From assembly GCF_963666545.1 (NCBI RefSeq), contig NZ_OY762899.1, positions 124,001 to 188,000 on the forward strand: a stretch of 64,000 nucleotides of DNA. The letters run 5' to 3'. Position 1 is the stretch's first letter. The number at the start of each line of letters is the position of its first letter. A program made the position numbers and the translations under genes. Positions 20,300 to 29,858 of this stretch are shown in pieces. The notes under the pieces are model-generated. The model did not search any database. It was not told the origin of the DNA and was given only the letters and a program-made list of their open reading frames with translations. This DNA comes from an uncultured Bacteroides sp. (GTDB lineage Bacteria > Bacteroidota > Bacteroidia > Bacteroidales > Bacteroidaceae).

Positions 20300-21109
20300 T
20301 CAATCCCAAAAAGTATGAAAATGGTGAACAGGCCCGTGTCCTTTACCTATTTCATAAGTTGCTCCACTTTCAATCGCTTTTGTGATATACTCCTTAGCAC
20401 ATCTTACGGCATCGTTCAATGGGAGTTGATGTGCCAGAAAAGAGGCTACAGCAGACGATAGAGTACATCCTGTGCCATGCGTATTACGTGTTTCTATCCT
20501 TTTGGATGACAGTTTCATCACTTCATCTTCCTCCGCATTATAGAATATATCAATTAATAAATCATCCGTTAAGTGTCCGGCTTTAAGTAGTACGGACACT
20601 TTTCCGTTGCACGAGAGTGCCTTGGCAGCTTCGGGCAATTCTTCTTGACAAAGAATCTTTCTCCCTAATAAGATCTCTGCTTCCGGTATATTAGGAGTAA
20701 TCACTCTGGCAAAAGGTATCAACTCATTCTTTAGGGTACTAATTGCTTCTTCTTGCAGCAGACTGTCACCTGAAGTTGCTACCATTACAGGATCAAGCAC
20801 TATGTTGCGAACGGAATAGGCCGATAATGTCTCTCTAACACTTCGAATTAACTCCGACGAGTGTAACATGCCAATCTTGATAGCATCAGCACCTATGTCA
20901 TCTAATACAGATATGATTTGCCCCCGTACGAAAGAAACAGGAATGGGATGTACACCAGTTACGGCCACTGTGTTTTCGTCGACAACTGCTGTTATGGCCG
21001 ACATGCCATAACAGCCACATGCCGACATCGTTTTTAAATCAGCTTGCACTCCGGCGCCTCCGCTAGGATCACTTCCGGCAATGGTGAGCACTCGTTTATA
21101 TTGTTTCAT
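20300..21109 (-). CDS. thiD: Hydroxymethylpyrimidine/phosphomethylpyrimidine kinase
   Basis: A 269-residue ribokinase-fold enzyme that phosphorylates HMP and HMP-P for thiamine synthesis. The N-terminal signature V-L-T-I-A-G-S-D-P-S-G-G-A-G is at residues 7-20, and the C-terminal anion-hole/catalytic motif N-T-H-G-T-G-C-T-L-S-S-A is present. The frame is open upstream to 21232, but those extra residues overlap tenA and are unlike the family, so the ATG at 21109 is chosen. It is the last gene of the thiM-thiE-tenA-thiD operon, 46 bases after tenA. Confidence 0.95.
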   Translation of the reverse strand: MKQYKRVLTIAGSDPSGGAGVQADLKTMSACGCYGMSAITAVVDENTVAVTGVHPIPVSFVRGQIISVLDDIGADAIKIGMLHSSELIRSVRETLSAYSVRNIVLDPVMVATSGDSLLQEEAISTLKNELIPFARVITPNIPEAEILLGRKILCQEELPEAAKALSCNGKVSVLLKAGHLTDDLLIDIFYNAEEDEVMKLSSKRIETRNTHGTGCTLSSAVASFLAHQLPLNDAVRCAKEYITKAIESGATYEIGKGHGPVHHFHTFWD

Positions 21110-21155
21110 AATTGAAGAGTATTTGATTCTACATTTAATTAGGTAAAGGGATCGT

Positions 21156-21812
21156 TTAGATAGGCCATTTCTCCATGTTCCATGCACTATTCCAAAACAT
21201 CCACTCCAATTTTGCCGAACGAATAAAAGCATCGGTCATCTCTTGTTGTTGTTCGTTGGTACACTGTTGAGCCAACTCATCGCATATATTTATTGCGTTG
21301 GTTACAGCTTTCTCAAAATCAGCTCCTCCGTAAGTATTTATCCATTGCTGATAAGGGTTCTCAGAATTCTGAGTTTGGTGGCTTAGTATATAATCACCAA
21401 CTTCTTTGTATATCCAAAAACAAGGTAACACACCTGCCATTGTTGCCTCTACTGATGCCGATGAAAGTAATTGACGCATATGACCAGTGTACAACAAGCA
21501 GCTGGGAGATGGCTCGGTGATCACTGATGAACTTAGTCGGTTTAAAAAGCTTTCATGCAAATTACCTTCTACATAAATTGTATCAGCAGCAAACTTCATA
21601 AATGCTTCAGCATGAGATTGTTTCTTTAATCTGACAACTATTCCGGCTAGTACTTTTCCGAATTCGCCTAAATAAATGGCATCTTGTTGAATATAGAAAA
21701 GAAACTTTTCTTTGGCCAATGTTCCATTTATCAATTCTGTGATAAATGGCAGATCTAGTATTTTATGATAGACTGGCAAAGATTTAATCCATGTTTGTTC
21801 ACTCCACTTCAT
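21156..21812 (-). CDS. tenA: TenA-family thiaminase II / aminopyrimidine aminohydrolase
   Basis: A 218-residue all-helical protein of normal TenA length. It starts W-S-E-Q-T-W and has the typical F-L-F-Y-I-Q-Q-D-A-I-Y-L region at about 37-48. Y-T-G-H-M-R-Q-L and the L-P-C-F-W-I-Y block are also conserved; the cysteine of L-P-C-F-W-I-Y (about residue 130) is probably the nucleophile. TenA salvages base-degraded thiamine by hydrolysing aminomethyl- to hydroxymethylpyrimidine, which ThiD then uses; thiD is the next gene. It starts 4 bases after the thiE stop. Confidence 0.92.
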   Translation of the reverse strand: MKWSEQTWIKSLPVYHKILDLPFITELINGTLAKEKFLFYIQQDAIYLGEFGKVLAGIVVRLKKQSHAEAFMKFAADTIYVEGNLHESFLNRLSSSVITEPSPSCLLYTGHMRQLLSSASVEATMAGVLPCFWIYKEVGDYILSHQTQNSENPYQQWINTYGGADFEKAVTNAINICDELAQQCTNEQQQEMTDAFIRSAKLEWMFWNSAWNMEKWPI

Positions 21813-21816
21813 AGGG

Positions 21817-22446
21817 CTAATATTTATTTAATTCAGTTCTTAATATTTGGGCTGCTGTGCATGGGTTTGTTGCAGACATGATTTCGGATACTACAGCTAT
21901 ACCATCTGCTCCCGCATTGTAAACAGCGGCTGCATTGTTGGCATGAATACCTCCGATAGCCACTGCTTTGTGTTTGCATATTTGTTTAACTTGTTGGATA
22001 CCTTCTAGGCCAAAGGGGAGGAGAGTGTCCGTTTTAGTTGGGGTACTAAATATTGGTGATATCCCGATGTAGTCAACATCCAATTCATTGGCAAGCTTTG
22101 CTTGTTCCAATGTCTCAATAGAAAGTCCAATGATTTTATTATATCCCAGCATCTCTCGGGCAACTTTGTAAGGCATGTCACTCTGGCCGATGTGTACTCC
22201 ATCCGCATTGCAGGCAATTGCAATGTCCAGTCTGTCGTTAATAATCAAAGGTACTTTGTATGGAGCAAGTAATTGTTTCATGCGTACTGATAGTTGATAG
22301 AATTCAAGTGTCGCACAATCTTTTTCTCGTAGTTGAACCATGGTAACGCCTCCATTTACGGCTTCTTCTACCACTTCCTCGAGAGGCCTGCCAAGCGATA
22401 GTCGTCGATCAGTAACTAAGTACAGGGATAAATCGAATATCGGCAT
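21817..22446 (-). CDS. thiE: Thiamine-phosphate synthase
   Basis: A 209-residue TIM-barrel enzyme that joins HMP-PP and thiazole phosphate. All main active-site motifs are present: Q-L-R-E-K-D (about 38-43), I-I-N-D-R (68-72), G-V-H-I-G-Q-S-D (85-92) and G-I-S-P-I-F-S-T-P-T-K. This makes it the most canonical of three ThiE-like genes in the window. It lies 3 bases after thiM, so it serves the salvage route in which ThiM supplies thiazole phosphate. Confidence 0.95.
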   Translation of the reverse strand: MPIFDLSLYLVTDRRLSLGRPLEEVVEEAVNGGVTMVQLREKDCATLEFYQLSVRMKQLLAPYKVPLIINDRLDIAIACNADGVHIGQSDMPYKVAREMLGYNKIIGLSIETLEQAKLANELDVDYIGISPIFSTPTKTDTLLPFGLEGIQQVKQICKHKAVAIGGIHANNAAAVYNAGADGIAVVSEIMSATNPCTAAQILRTELNKY

Positions 22447-22449
22447 AAC

Positions 22450-23244
22450 TTATCGTTTTAGGTTTGTAGAAAGCACCTCCGCGTTGAGGTTACAAAGCTC
22501 ATCCAAGAATAACAGTTGCATGCTGCCATTTCCATGAGCTTTAGCAGCGGCAATTTCTCCGGCTATACTCATTACCGCCATAGCATGAGTTGCTGCCTCT
22601 AGATAATTGGTGTTAATGGCAGCAAAGGCAGCAGTAATAGCTGTGGCTGTACATCCCATTCCCGTTACACGAGCCATTAGCGGGCTACCATTGATTACTA
22701 CCTCGGTTTCTTTTCCATTGGTCATATAATCGGTAGGGCCACTTATAACAACGACTGCTCCGGTCTCTGTAGCAAGTTGGATGGCCGATTGCAGAGCGCT
22801 ATCCGACGAATCTTGGCTATCTACACCTTTGGTGCTGACAGTCTCATTCATCAAAGCCATAATCTCCGAAGCGTTACCTCTGATGATAGACGGTTTCACT
22901 GTCTCAAGTAGCTGCTTGCAAACCTTTGTTCGATAAGAAGTTGCTCCAGCGCCAACCGGATCGAGTACAATCGGAATACCTTTTTGCTTGGCTGCTATCC
23001 CAGCCGTTATCATGCTTTCTACCCAATCGGCATTTAGTGTACCGATGTTAATGACTAATGCCGATGCTATTTGCACCATTTCTTCCACTTCCTCAATAGC
23101 GTGCGCCATTACAGGTGATGCCCCTATTGCCAATAATGCATTTGCCGTATTGTTCATCACCACAAAGTTGGTTATGTTGTGTATCAGTGGAGATTGTTGC
23201 CGAACCAGGTCAAAATCTCTCTGTAAATTTTGAATGTTTATCAT
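22450..23244 (-). CDS. thiM: Hydroxyethylthiazole kinase
   Basis: A 264-residue kinase that phosphorylates 4-methyl-5-hydroxyethylthiazole in thiamine salvage. Features: P-L-I-H-N-I-T-N-F-V-V-M-N-N-T-A-N near the start, L-D-P-V-G-A-G-A-T at about 97-105, I-R-G-N-A-S-E near 121, and the anion-hole G-M-G-C-T-A-T-A (catalytic Cys) near residue 200. It is the first gene of the operon and is preceded by a TPP riboswitch ending in a terminator 22 bases before the ATG. Confidence 0.96.
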   Translation of the reverse strand: MINIQNLQRDFDLVRQQSPLIHNITNFVVMNNTANALLAIGASPVMAHAIEEVEEMVQIASALVINIGTLNADWVESMITAGIAAKQKGIPIVLDPVGAGATSYRTKVCKQLLETVKPSIIRGNASEIMALMNETVSTKGVDSQDSSDSALQSAIQLATETGAVVVISGPTDYMTNGKETEVVINGSPLMARVTGMGCTATAITAAFAAINTNYLEAATHAMAVMSIAGEIAAAKAHGNGSMQLLFLDELCNLNAEVLSTNLKR

Positions 23245-23266
23245 CTTACAAGTTTTTTAATTAAAT

Positions 23267-23436
23267 ATAAAAAGGCCGTTTCGTGTTAATACAACGAAAC
23301 GGCCTATATCTTATCATTGACATTGATAACTTAACTATTACCGAATTCCTACGCTGTTATTACACATCTCAGGTTCAATGGGTATGATCTCAGCTCGCTG
23401 TGACAACGAGCACCCCCACAGTATATCGCAAATGTA
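23267..23436 (-). promoter_or_regulatory. TPP riboswitch with terminator, leader of the thiM operon
   Basis: On the minus strand the thi-box core reads GGGGTGCTC..., CTGAGAT...ACCC and GAACCTGAGAT, closing with AGCGTAGGAA (core about 23341-23425). A TACATTTG -7 box lies at 23429-23436, directly before the aptamer. The expression platform is a perfect 11-bp stem (23274-23284 with 23294-23304) followed by a T-run. TPP binding would favour termination before thiM. The whole unit is duplicated at 30494-30661. Confidence 0.93.
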
Positions 23437-23592
23437 TGCAGAATCTTTTAAATAAAAAACCTATTCTGCTTTAAATATCCTTGTTTTTTCTACATTTAAT
23501 AGCTTTTATTTTCTATTTATTTTTTGTTATTATTCCACTTAATTTTCGGCCAATATTCTACCTTTGTTTATCTAATCAAATGTGAAGAAGTT

Positions 23593-23757
23593 ATGGCTGA
23601 TAATTATTTGGAAAAACAAAGTGAGGAATATGAAGCTCGGAAAGCTGCTTGGGAGAAAGAGCGTAAACTAGGAATAAGAAAACCGATTACCCCTTCTGTG
23701 CCCAAAACAGAACAACCCGATAAATCGATTGTGAAAACTGGTGAGAAAAGTGATTAA
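23593..23757 (+). CDS. Small conserved-type hypothetical protein
   Basis: A 54-residue, highly charged, helix-prone protein beginning A-D-N-Y-L-E-K-Q-S-E-E-Y-E-A-R-K-A-A-W, followed by a Pro/Thr/Lys-rich tail. It has no signal peptide or membrane segment. Small proteins with this N-terminus occur widely in Bacteroides, but I know of no function. The frame is open from 23524; the ATG at 23593 is preferred because the earlier part is hydrophobic and unlike the rest. It is divergent from thiM and stands at the left edge of the accessory region. Confidence 0.6.
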   Translation: MADNYLEKQSEEYEARKAAWEKERKLGIRKPITPSVPKTEQPDKSIVKTGEKSD

Positions 23758-23822
23758 ACAGATTTGTGTTTTATGTTACAAATACTCTTGTTTTTCACTG
23801 CTTTTAGAGGCAAAAATAGGGG

Positions 23823-23863
23823 TCAAAAGGTTTAAGGTTCACCTATGGACCTATACCCCCTCC
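23823..23863 (+). repeat. Inverted repeat arm, left of the helicase islet
   Basis: About 41 bases containing CAAAAGGTTTAAGGTTCAC and ending TACCCCCTCC. The reverse complement of 29859-29902 matches it at roughly four of five positions, including the AAGGTTCAC and TACCCCCTCC blocks. The two arms face each other across the helicase gene. Confidence 0.65.
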
Positions 23864-24240
23864 CCCTCTAGTTTCTATTATTAGGTTAATTAATTGGTAA
23901 TCAATAGATTAGTATTTTGTGTATTTGCATCTGTTAACAATTTCGTCTTTTGCTGAGGTACTGAAAGTGAACCCTGATGAGCTCGTTTTGCTGTAAGTAA
24001 AATAAGGAGTCAACTTAATTATATTTGTAATAATATCTATTATCAAATATGATCCGGTAAACTAAATAAAGTATGGGGTTCATTTCGGCAATGGTAGATA
24101 TAGATGCTTAAAAGAAAAGCTACAATATCTTCTAAGTGAAAGTTTTATTCGCCTCACAGATATGACTCTATTTTCCGGAATTAGAGAAGATTCTATTTGA
24201 TAAGAAATGTTTGGGTGTGTCTTTTTCAATGACGTTTTTT
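23864..24240. other. Non-coding or decayed region left of the helicase
   Basis: No intact gene is visible. Two short open stretches have protein-like composition (about 23932-23997, ending V-N-P-D-E-L-V-L-L, and about 24066-24200), but both lack a start codon and a recognisable family. They may be vestiges; I do not assign them. Confidence 0.3.
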
Positions 24241-24281
24241 AAAAAGGCCTAAGTGTTTTCTGAAAACACTTAGGCCTTTTT
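24241..24281. terminator. Perfect 19-bp terminator hairpin
   Basis: Arms 24241-24259 and 24263-24281 are fully complementary with a 3-base loop, with A-tracts on the left and T-tracts on the right. It suits termination in both directions, including of the helicase transcript, which ends at 24440. Confidence 0.8.
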
Positions 24282-24439
24282 TGATGAAGAAGAGGTATTT
24301 ACAGAGATTCATATGTTTCTTCTTGTCTAAAGAATATCTCATTGAAGCAAAGACGGGTGTAGCAATGTGGGATAAACTGCTGAAGAAGCGCATGTATAAA
24401 TTCATTAAAATGTTAAACATAGGTAATCGTACTTTAATT

Positions 24440-27400
24440 TCAATTTTCGTTGTGCTGTTTTTCTAAATATAATTCCGGCAAAATAATCTTTACTTCTTGT
24501 TTTGCGCCTTCTTTGAGCCAGTAAACTATAAAGTTTATTTTTGCACTTTTTAATTTGTAACCTTTATCGTCTTGCATTTTTATGTTTTCAAGGAACTTTT
24601 GAGAAAATTTCAACACTAAATCACCATTTGAATTTGCGCAGCCATCTTCTTTAATGATAAGGGAATCTCCACTTAGCAAATTATTAATACGATGTTGTAC
24701 AAACTCAAAATATCCAAGATTTACCTCTCTATGAGTTAGCTGGATTGTTAAGCCGTTTGGCGGTAGATAAATTTCTCTGTTCTCAACTCTTTCTAAATTT
24801 TCCACTAAAAGATTATCTATAAAATTTGAGTTCAAATGAATTGTCAGATTTTGCTTTGCTCTTGTCATTGCAACGTATAACTGTCTTTTTCCCTCGTCGT
24901 TTTCTACATTAAAATCATCAAGCATTAGAAAAATATTATCAAATTCTTTTCCTTTTGCTTTATGAATTGTTGAAACGAAGATTGTTTCTCCATTTTCGTT
25001 GAAAAAGTCTTCTAATTTCGATTCACGTATAAATACATCTAAATCAGATTTGTACTTCTTTTTGGGATTGGTTACTTCAAAATCACGTATGATATTATTG
25101 CATATTTCCAGTTTATTGCTATTACGGAACTTGCTCGTTAATTCTCGTTTTGCACTTTCCCAAGCTTCGTCACTCAGTATAAAAACATCATCATGTAGGT
25201 TCAAAAAGCTTAAGAAATATCTTACTTCAACAAGATTAGATAAGTTGAAATTGTCATTTGACTGAATCAGTTTCGCTTGCATATTATTCTTCAATAGGAA
25301 TCCGGTTATTTGTAATGCTTCTTCATTCGTCTTTGTCAAAATACAGGTAGTTCCGGTAAGTCCTGTTGCAAGTATATCATTTACAAGTGGTGTTATTAGA
25401 TGAGTACTTTGATAATGAACCAATTTTATTTTACCGTTACTGGTCTGCTTAGCAACAATCGGTGTCTCTTTCAATCGATGGGAAAGCCGTTTAATAAACA
25501 TATTGCTAAATTCGACAAGGTTATTTTTGCTTCTGTAATTTTCAAGTAGCTCATGCATGACTGCTTTATTTATCTGAATAAACTGTTCCATATATTTAGA
25601 ACTTGCTCCTCTGAATCCAAAAATATTTTGGTCGTCATCACCCACAGCAATTACTCTCATCTCTTCATTCTGACTCATCAAAGCATTTATCAGGTTGAAC
25701 TCATCTTCATCCATATCTTGCGCCTCGTCAATCACCAACACCGTTTTTGTAATCCGGCTTGCTTCAACTTCTTTGTTTTTGATTTTCTCAATTGCCTTTT
25801 TCAAAATCACATCAGACTTTTCAAGACTCCCAACCTTACCCAGTAAGTCAAAACAATAGGCATGAAATGTTTTTATTTCGATAAAATTTGCAGCATTTCC
25901 AATGAGTTTAAATAAGCGTTTTTTAAATTCTGTTACTGCTGCTCTTGAAAATGTGAGCATAAGTAATTGCTCATGTTTGACATCTTCCATCAACAAAAGA
26001 GAAGCCAGTTTATGAACTAAAACCCGTGTTTTTCCGCTACCTGGACCAGCCGCCACAACAATGTATTTCGATTCATTGTCGTTAATAATTCTCAATTGTG
26101 TGGGTGATAGTTCCCCAAAAAGTTGCCGGAATTTTGCGGGGGTCATTCTTAACTTAAGATCGTCAGCTCTGCTTCCAGGAAAGTATTTATTCAGAAAAGA
26201 ATTATAGTTTAATTGAAAATAATCTGCTACAAACTGTAGCGCATCCTTATAATCGCTAATCATTTTCTTGGCGTATTCGCCGACAATGTGAATCTGTTGA
26301 ACCTTATTTTCATAGAATTGATTCAGTTTTTTATAATCGTCTTTCGTATATCGTTTAGAATTATCCGGTTCTAAACGTTCAATTGTCAGTCGGTTATACA
26401 CAATCAGAAAGCCACCTTCAATTTTGATTGCTTCAATTCTAGAAAGATAAAACAGTGAGTCTTCAATATCATCAATACTGATGCTTAGTTTAAAGAGATT
26501 CAGACTGTTTTCGTAAGCTGTTTTTAATTCGTGAACGGAGAACTCAACCAACACTTCTTCTTTTCCTGCATCTTCTTCAGAAACATTCACGTTGCTCTTT
26601 TCATATAAAAATTCAACTATGAATTGAGCCAATTCATGCCGTTTCTCTAATTTTTCTTTTAGCGAATCTTTTGGTTGTTGACAAATTACCACTATATGAT
26701 TCTTTGAATACTCGAGGTTCTGTCGCTTGATCCAATTCTTGATGGTCCAAAAGTTGAGAATGGTTTTAATCTTGTTTGTATTTACATCATTACAGCCTTT
26801 CTCCTCGGCTTCCTCGTTCAGTTCTTTGATATGGAATATCTTTTCCTGTTCTTCAAGCAGTGTGAGTAAAAAAAGTTCAATTCTGCTAAATGTTTCAACA
26901 ATGTTGAGTGAATGATTCTTCTTTTCACCTCTTTTTATGTACGCTGTCAAATCTTTTGCATCAGCCAAAATATGTTCCTCACGAAGTAGAGTTATGATAT
27001 TGATCACTTCCTCCTTCACAATGCCTAAATGATCGCTGATATAATCTATTCTTGATTCTGCCGATTCTTCGTTTGATTGTTTTCTATTTTTACTTGAAAT
27101 AAGCTTTTTAATAATCCGAATTCCTTTTTCTTTCTGTTTTTCCTGAAATTTTTCCGAAGCATTAATTTTATCAATGGCTTCTTGTGCATTTTTGCAGAGT
27201 ATGCTGTTAGCAAAAACTCGTGGTACGTTTTGCCCACGCTTCAAATATCCAGCATCTTCCAACGCTGCAATAGCTGTTGTTACTCTCGTTTCAATCTCAA
27301 CAACACTATCATCCCAGCCGGCTTTTCGTGCAATTTCCAATGCAGAGTTTGAAACTGACGAACGGAATCTTGTAATTTCCTTTGTTGCTTTCCAAATCTG

Positions 27401-29266
27401 TTGTATCTCTTTAATTGATAATTTGGTTTGATTCAACAAAATGAAATGCTTCCCGAGATCTTCTTCGTTAAACAGTACAAAGCAATCGGCTACTATCTTT
27501 TCATCTCTTCCTGCTCTACCTGCTTCCTGAATATAGTTTTCGAGTGAATCAGATATTTCATAGTGAATCACCATGCCAACGTCTTTTTTATCAACGCCCA
27601 TTCCAAAGGCCGAAGTGGCCACCATAATCTGCACTTCGCCTTCAATAAATGCATTTTGGTTGGCCGTTTTATCCTTCGCATCCATTTTGCCGTGGTAAGG
27701 CCTGGCACTGAACCCATCATTGGTTAACCTTTCGGCAAGCAAATAAGCTTTTAGAGTTCTCGATACATAAATAATAGTAGGACAATTCTTTTCTTCAATC
27801 AAATCCCTGGCAGTCTGATATTTTTCTTCTTCGTTTCCTTTTTCAAAAACTTTATATTGAAGGTTTGTTCTCGAAGCTTTTGAAGTGAAAAGTTCAAGAT
27901 CTATTGAAAGTTTTTCCTTGAAATAGTTTAGAATATCCTCTATTACTTTTTGCTTGGCTGTAGCCGTGAAACACGAAACCGGAATTCCATCGGGAAGATT
28001 TTTCTTTTCCTGAACACCCTTAATAAAATCAGCAATGTATAAATAGTCAACTCTGAAATCCTGACCCCATGAAGAAAAGCAGTGCGCTTCGTCAATCACA
28101 AAGCGAACAATCTTCCTGCCCAATAACAATCGTTCAATTGTCTTGGAGCGCAAAGACTCCGGTGCGATATACAGAATAGAGGCCGAGCCATCCTCCACAC
28201 GTTCGACAGATTTGGCCCTTTCAATAGGGTCCAGTAAACCATTTATTGTAACTGCTTCGGTTATTCCATTTTTTTCAAGGTTATCTACCTGATCTTTCAT
28301 CAGTGATTGTAAAGGAGAAATGACAATAGTCAATCCTTTTGAGCTCTCGCCACTCATTAAAGCCGGCACCTGAAAGGTAATGGATTTACCACCACCGGTA
28401 GGAAATACAGCTAGTAATGATTTATTATTAATAGCTGCCTTAACGGCTTCTTCCTGTAATGGTTCACCTCCGTAGGTCCGGTATGTATCAAATCCAAAAA
28501 AATGTTTCAATCCCTTGTGTATGTCTAGCGCATTGTTGCAATATGCACATCCGCTTAAGCAAGGTTTGTTACGCAACTGAAACATGATTTTTTCCACCTC
28601 GGGATAATTCTTCAATACCCAGGGAGGTGTAATGGAATGTGTCTTCTTGAAATAAATAAAAGAATTAATAAGTGAAACACAATATGCCAGTTCCAGCGGA
28701 TGCTCAGAAATTATTTTCGCGATATCAACCTGTTCGCAAATCTCATTCTCAAAATATTGGTGAATCAGTTTTTCAGGTTCAGTGTCTGCACTTGTATAGG
28801 AGATAAAACGAAAAAAAGATTGAAACTCTTTTTGGTCCTTCAATAATAGATAAAATATTTGTTGCAGTTTTTTATCCGTTTGTTTGAAGGCGGCAATTTC
28901 ATCGTAGAACAAATCCCGTGCTTTGATGGCATCATTCAACGGATTGTTCATCTCTTCCGATTGAAGTTTATCATCCTTCAGTAATGCATGATAAGGTTTT
29001 GTAGGAAAGAGGAGAGGGGAAAGGTGTAATGTATCAATGATGTTTGCTAAATTTATTCCTGCATTTTGTAGCGCATTGCCAATGTACTTGATATCATGGT
29101 TTAGTATGTTATGACCGCATATAAATTCTGTTTCGTTCACAAATTGAACAAATTCAACAACCGAGTTTCTATGAAACGAACTTCCATCATCCTTAACACT
29201 ACCTATGTCAAGAATCTTTCGACTTTTTGGTTCAATCTCGGTATCAACAAATGCTATAGAATTCAT
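24440..29266 (-). CDS. DEDD exonuclease-RecQ helicase-UvrD helicase fusion protein
   Basis: A 1608-residue protein with three enzymatic parts. Residues ~1-130 are a DEDD 3'-5' exonuclease: V-D-T-E (D8, E10), G-H-N-I-L-N-H-D (D58) and N-D-A (D112). A Cys cluster, C-L-S-G-C-A-Y-C, lies at about 235-242. Residues ~265-640 are a RecQ-type SF2 helicase: F-P-T-G-G-G-K-S near 290, D-E-A-H near 390 and Q-E-A-G-R-A-G-R-D. Residues ~1040-1530 are a UvrD/Rep-type SF1A helicase: G-P-G-S-G-K-T near 1070, D-E-A-Q-D near 1180, G-D-D-D-Q-N-I-F-G-F-R-G, H-K-A-K-G-K-E-F-D and V-A-M-T-R-A-K. All catalytic motifs look intact. Exonuclease plus RecQ recalls the order in human WRN. It is encoded alone in an islet bounded by duplicated TPP riboswitches. 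DNA repair or phage defence are possible roles, not shown. Confidence 0.9.
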   Translation of the reverse strand: MNSIAFVDTEIEPKSRKILDIGSVKDDGSSFHRNSVVEFVQFVNETEFICGHNILNHDIKYIGNALQNAGINLANIIDTLHLSPLLFPTKPYHALLKDDKLQSEEMNNPLNDAIKARDLFYDEIAAFKQTDKKLQQIFYLLLKDQKEFQSFFRFISYTSADTEPEKLIHQYFENEICEQVDIAKIISEHPLELAYCVSLINSFIYFKKTHSITPPWVLKNYPEVEKIMFQLRNKPCLSGCAYCNNALDIHKGLKHFFGFDTYRTYGGEPLQEEAVKAAINNKSLLAVFPTGGGKSITFQVPALMSGESSKGLTIVISPLQSLMKDQVDNLEKNGITEAVTINGLLDPIERAKSVERVEDGSASILYIAPESLRSKTIERLLLGRKIVRFVIDEAHCFSSWGQDFRVDYLYIADFIKGVQEKKNLPDGIPVSCFTATAKQKVIEDILNYFKEKLSIDLELFTSKASRTNLQYKVFEKGNEEEKYQTARDLIEEKNCPTIIYVSRTLKAYLLAERLTNDGFSARPYHGKMDAKDKTANQNAFIEGEVQIMVATSAFGMGVDKKDVGMVIHYEISDSLENYIQEAGRAGRDEKIVADCFVLFNEEDLGKHFILLNQTKLSIKEIQQIWKATKEITRFRSSVSNSALEIARKAGWDDSVVEIETRVTTAIAALEDAGYLKRGQNVPRVFANSILCKNAQEAIDKINASEKFQEKQKEKGIRIIKKLISSKNRKQSNEESAESRIDYISDHLGIVKEEVINIITLLREEHILADAKDLTAYIKRGEKKNHSLNIVETFSRIELFLLTLLEEQEKIFHIKELNEEAEEKGCNDVNTNKIKTILNFWTIKNWIKRQNLEYSKNHIVVICQQPKDSLKEKLEKRHELAQFIVEFLYEKSNVNVSEEDAGKEEVLVEFSVHELKTAYENSLNLFKLSISIDDIEDSLFYLSRIEAIKIEGGFLIVYNRLTIERLEPDNSKRYTKDDYKKLNQFYENKVQQIHIVGEYAKKMISDYKDALQFVADYFQLNYNSFLNKYFPGSRADDLKLRMTPAKFRQLFGELSPTQLRIINDNESKYIVVAAGPGSGKTRVLVHKLASLLLMEDVKHEQLLMLTFSRAAVTEFKKRLFKLIGNAANFIEIKTFHAYCFDLLGKVGSLEKSDVILKKAIEKIKNKEVEASRITKTVLVIDEAQDMDEDEFNLINALMSQNEEMRVIAVGDDDQNIFGFRGASSKYMEQFIQINKAVMHELLENYRSKNNLVEFSNMFIKRLSHRLKETPIVAKQTSNGKIKLVHYQSTHLITPLVNDILATGLTGTTCILTKTNEEALQITGFLLKNNMQAKLIQSNDNFNLSNLVEVRYFLSFLNLHDDVFILSDEAWESAKRELTSKFRNSNKLEICNNIIRDFEVTNPKKKYKSDLDVFIRESKLEDFFNENGETIFVSTIHKAKGKEFDNIFLMLDDFNVENDEGKRQLYVAMTRAKQNLTIHLNSNFIDNLLVENLERVENREIYLPPNGLTIQLTHREVNLGYFEFVQHRINNLLSGDSLIIKEDGCANSNGDLVLKFSQKFLENIKMQDDKGYKLKSAKINFIVYWLKEGAKQEVKIILPELYLEKQHNEN

Positions 29267-29448
29267 AATAATGACTCAGTCCGTAATATTATTAAAAAAA
29301 TACTTGCAACAATTTCTTAGCCTTTTGTATATAACAATTTAAAAGTATACTAGTGCTCATATTTTGCGAAGATAAAAAAAAGTAATATAAACTTAGGTTA
29401 GATTCTTTTATTTTTGATCCATTTTTGTGTTTCTTTCATTCTAAAAGA

Positions 29449-29488
29449 ATCACCCTTGTTATGGAAAGCTTTCCATAACAAGGGTGAT
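29449..29488. repeat. Perfect 40-bp palindrome upstream of the helicase
   Basis: Positions 29449-29468 are the exact reverse complement of 29469-29488 with no loop. It lies 183 bases upstream of the helicase ATG. No T-run follows on either side, so a terminator is not the obvious explanation; an operator or element end is possible. Confidence 0.8.
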
Positions 29489-29508
29489 GGCAACAATCTA
29501 ATTATGTA

Positions 29509-29673
29509 GGGTCCAGCGCAAAGCATATTGATATTAGCATATTACAAGCATACTTTAGGCAACGATAGTAAAATAAACCGTAGCTTTGTGAATTTACAAG
29601 AAATTGCTCAAACTAATCAGGATTATACTTATGATGATTTAGTGTACACTCTCTTCAAAGTATTTGAGAAGTG
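29509..29673 (+). pseudogene. Coding-like fragment, family unknown
   Basis: An open stretch of about 54 codons without a start codon ends in a TGA. Its composition is protein-like (L-Q-E-I-A-Q-T-N-Q-D-Y-T-Y-D-D-L-V, then L-F-K-V-F-E-K before the stop). It looks like the C-terminal end of a lost gene. I do not recognise the family. Confidence 0.3.
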
Positions 29674-29858
29674 AAATAAATTAGTATGTCTGTAATATAT
29701 TTTATTAAATATCATTTGCAGCACGAGAGCACTGTGCAACTTTCATCCCTCTCTTTAAAGCTCTGGTAGATGCTCATATACTTCCTCCAAAAGTAGGGCA
29801 TGAAAGCTCTTAATTCGTTGCTTTATTCCAACATTTGATCCTTTTCCTCTTCAAAAAA

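Noticed and set aside
24281-24466. 61-residue plus-strand open frame starting in the terminator hairpin
   Set aside because: It begins at the hairpin, runs into the 3' end of the helicase gene and has no recognisable features.
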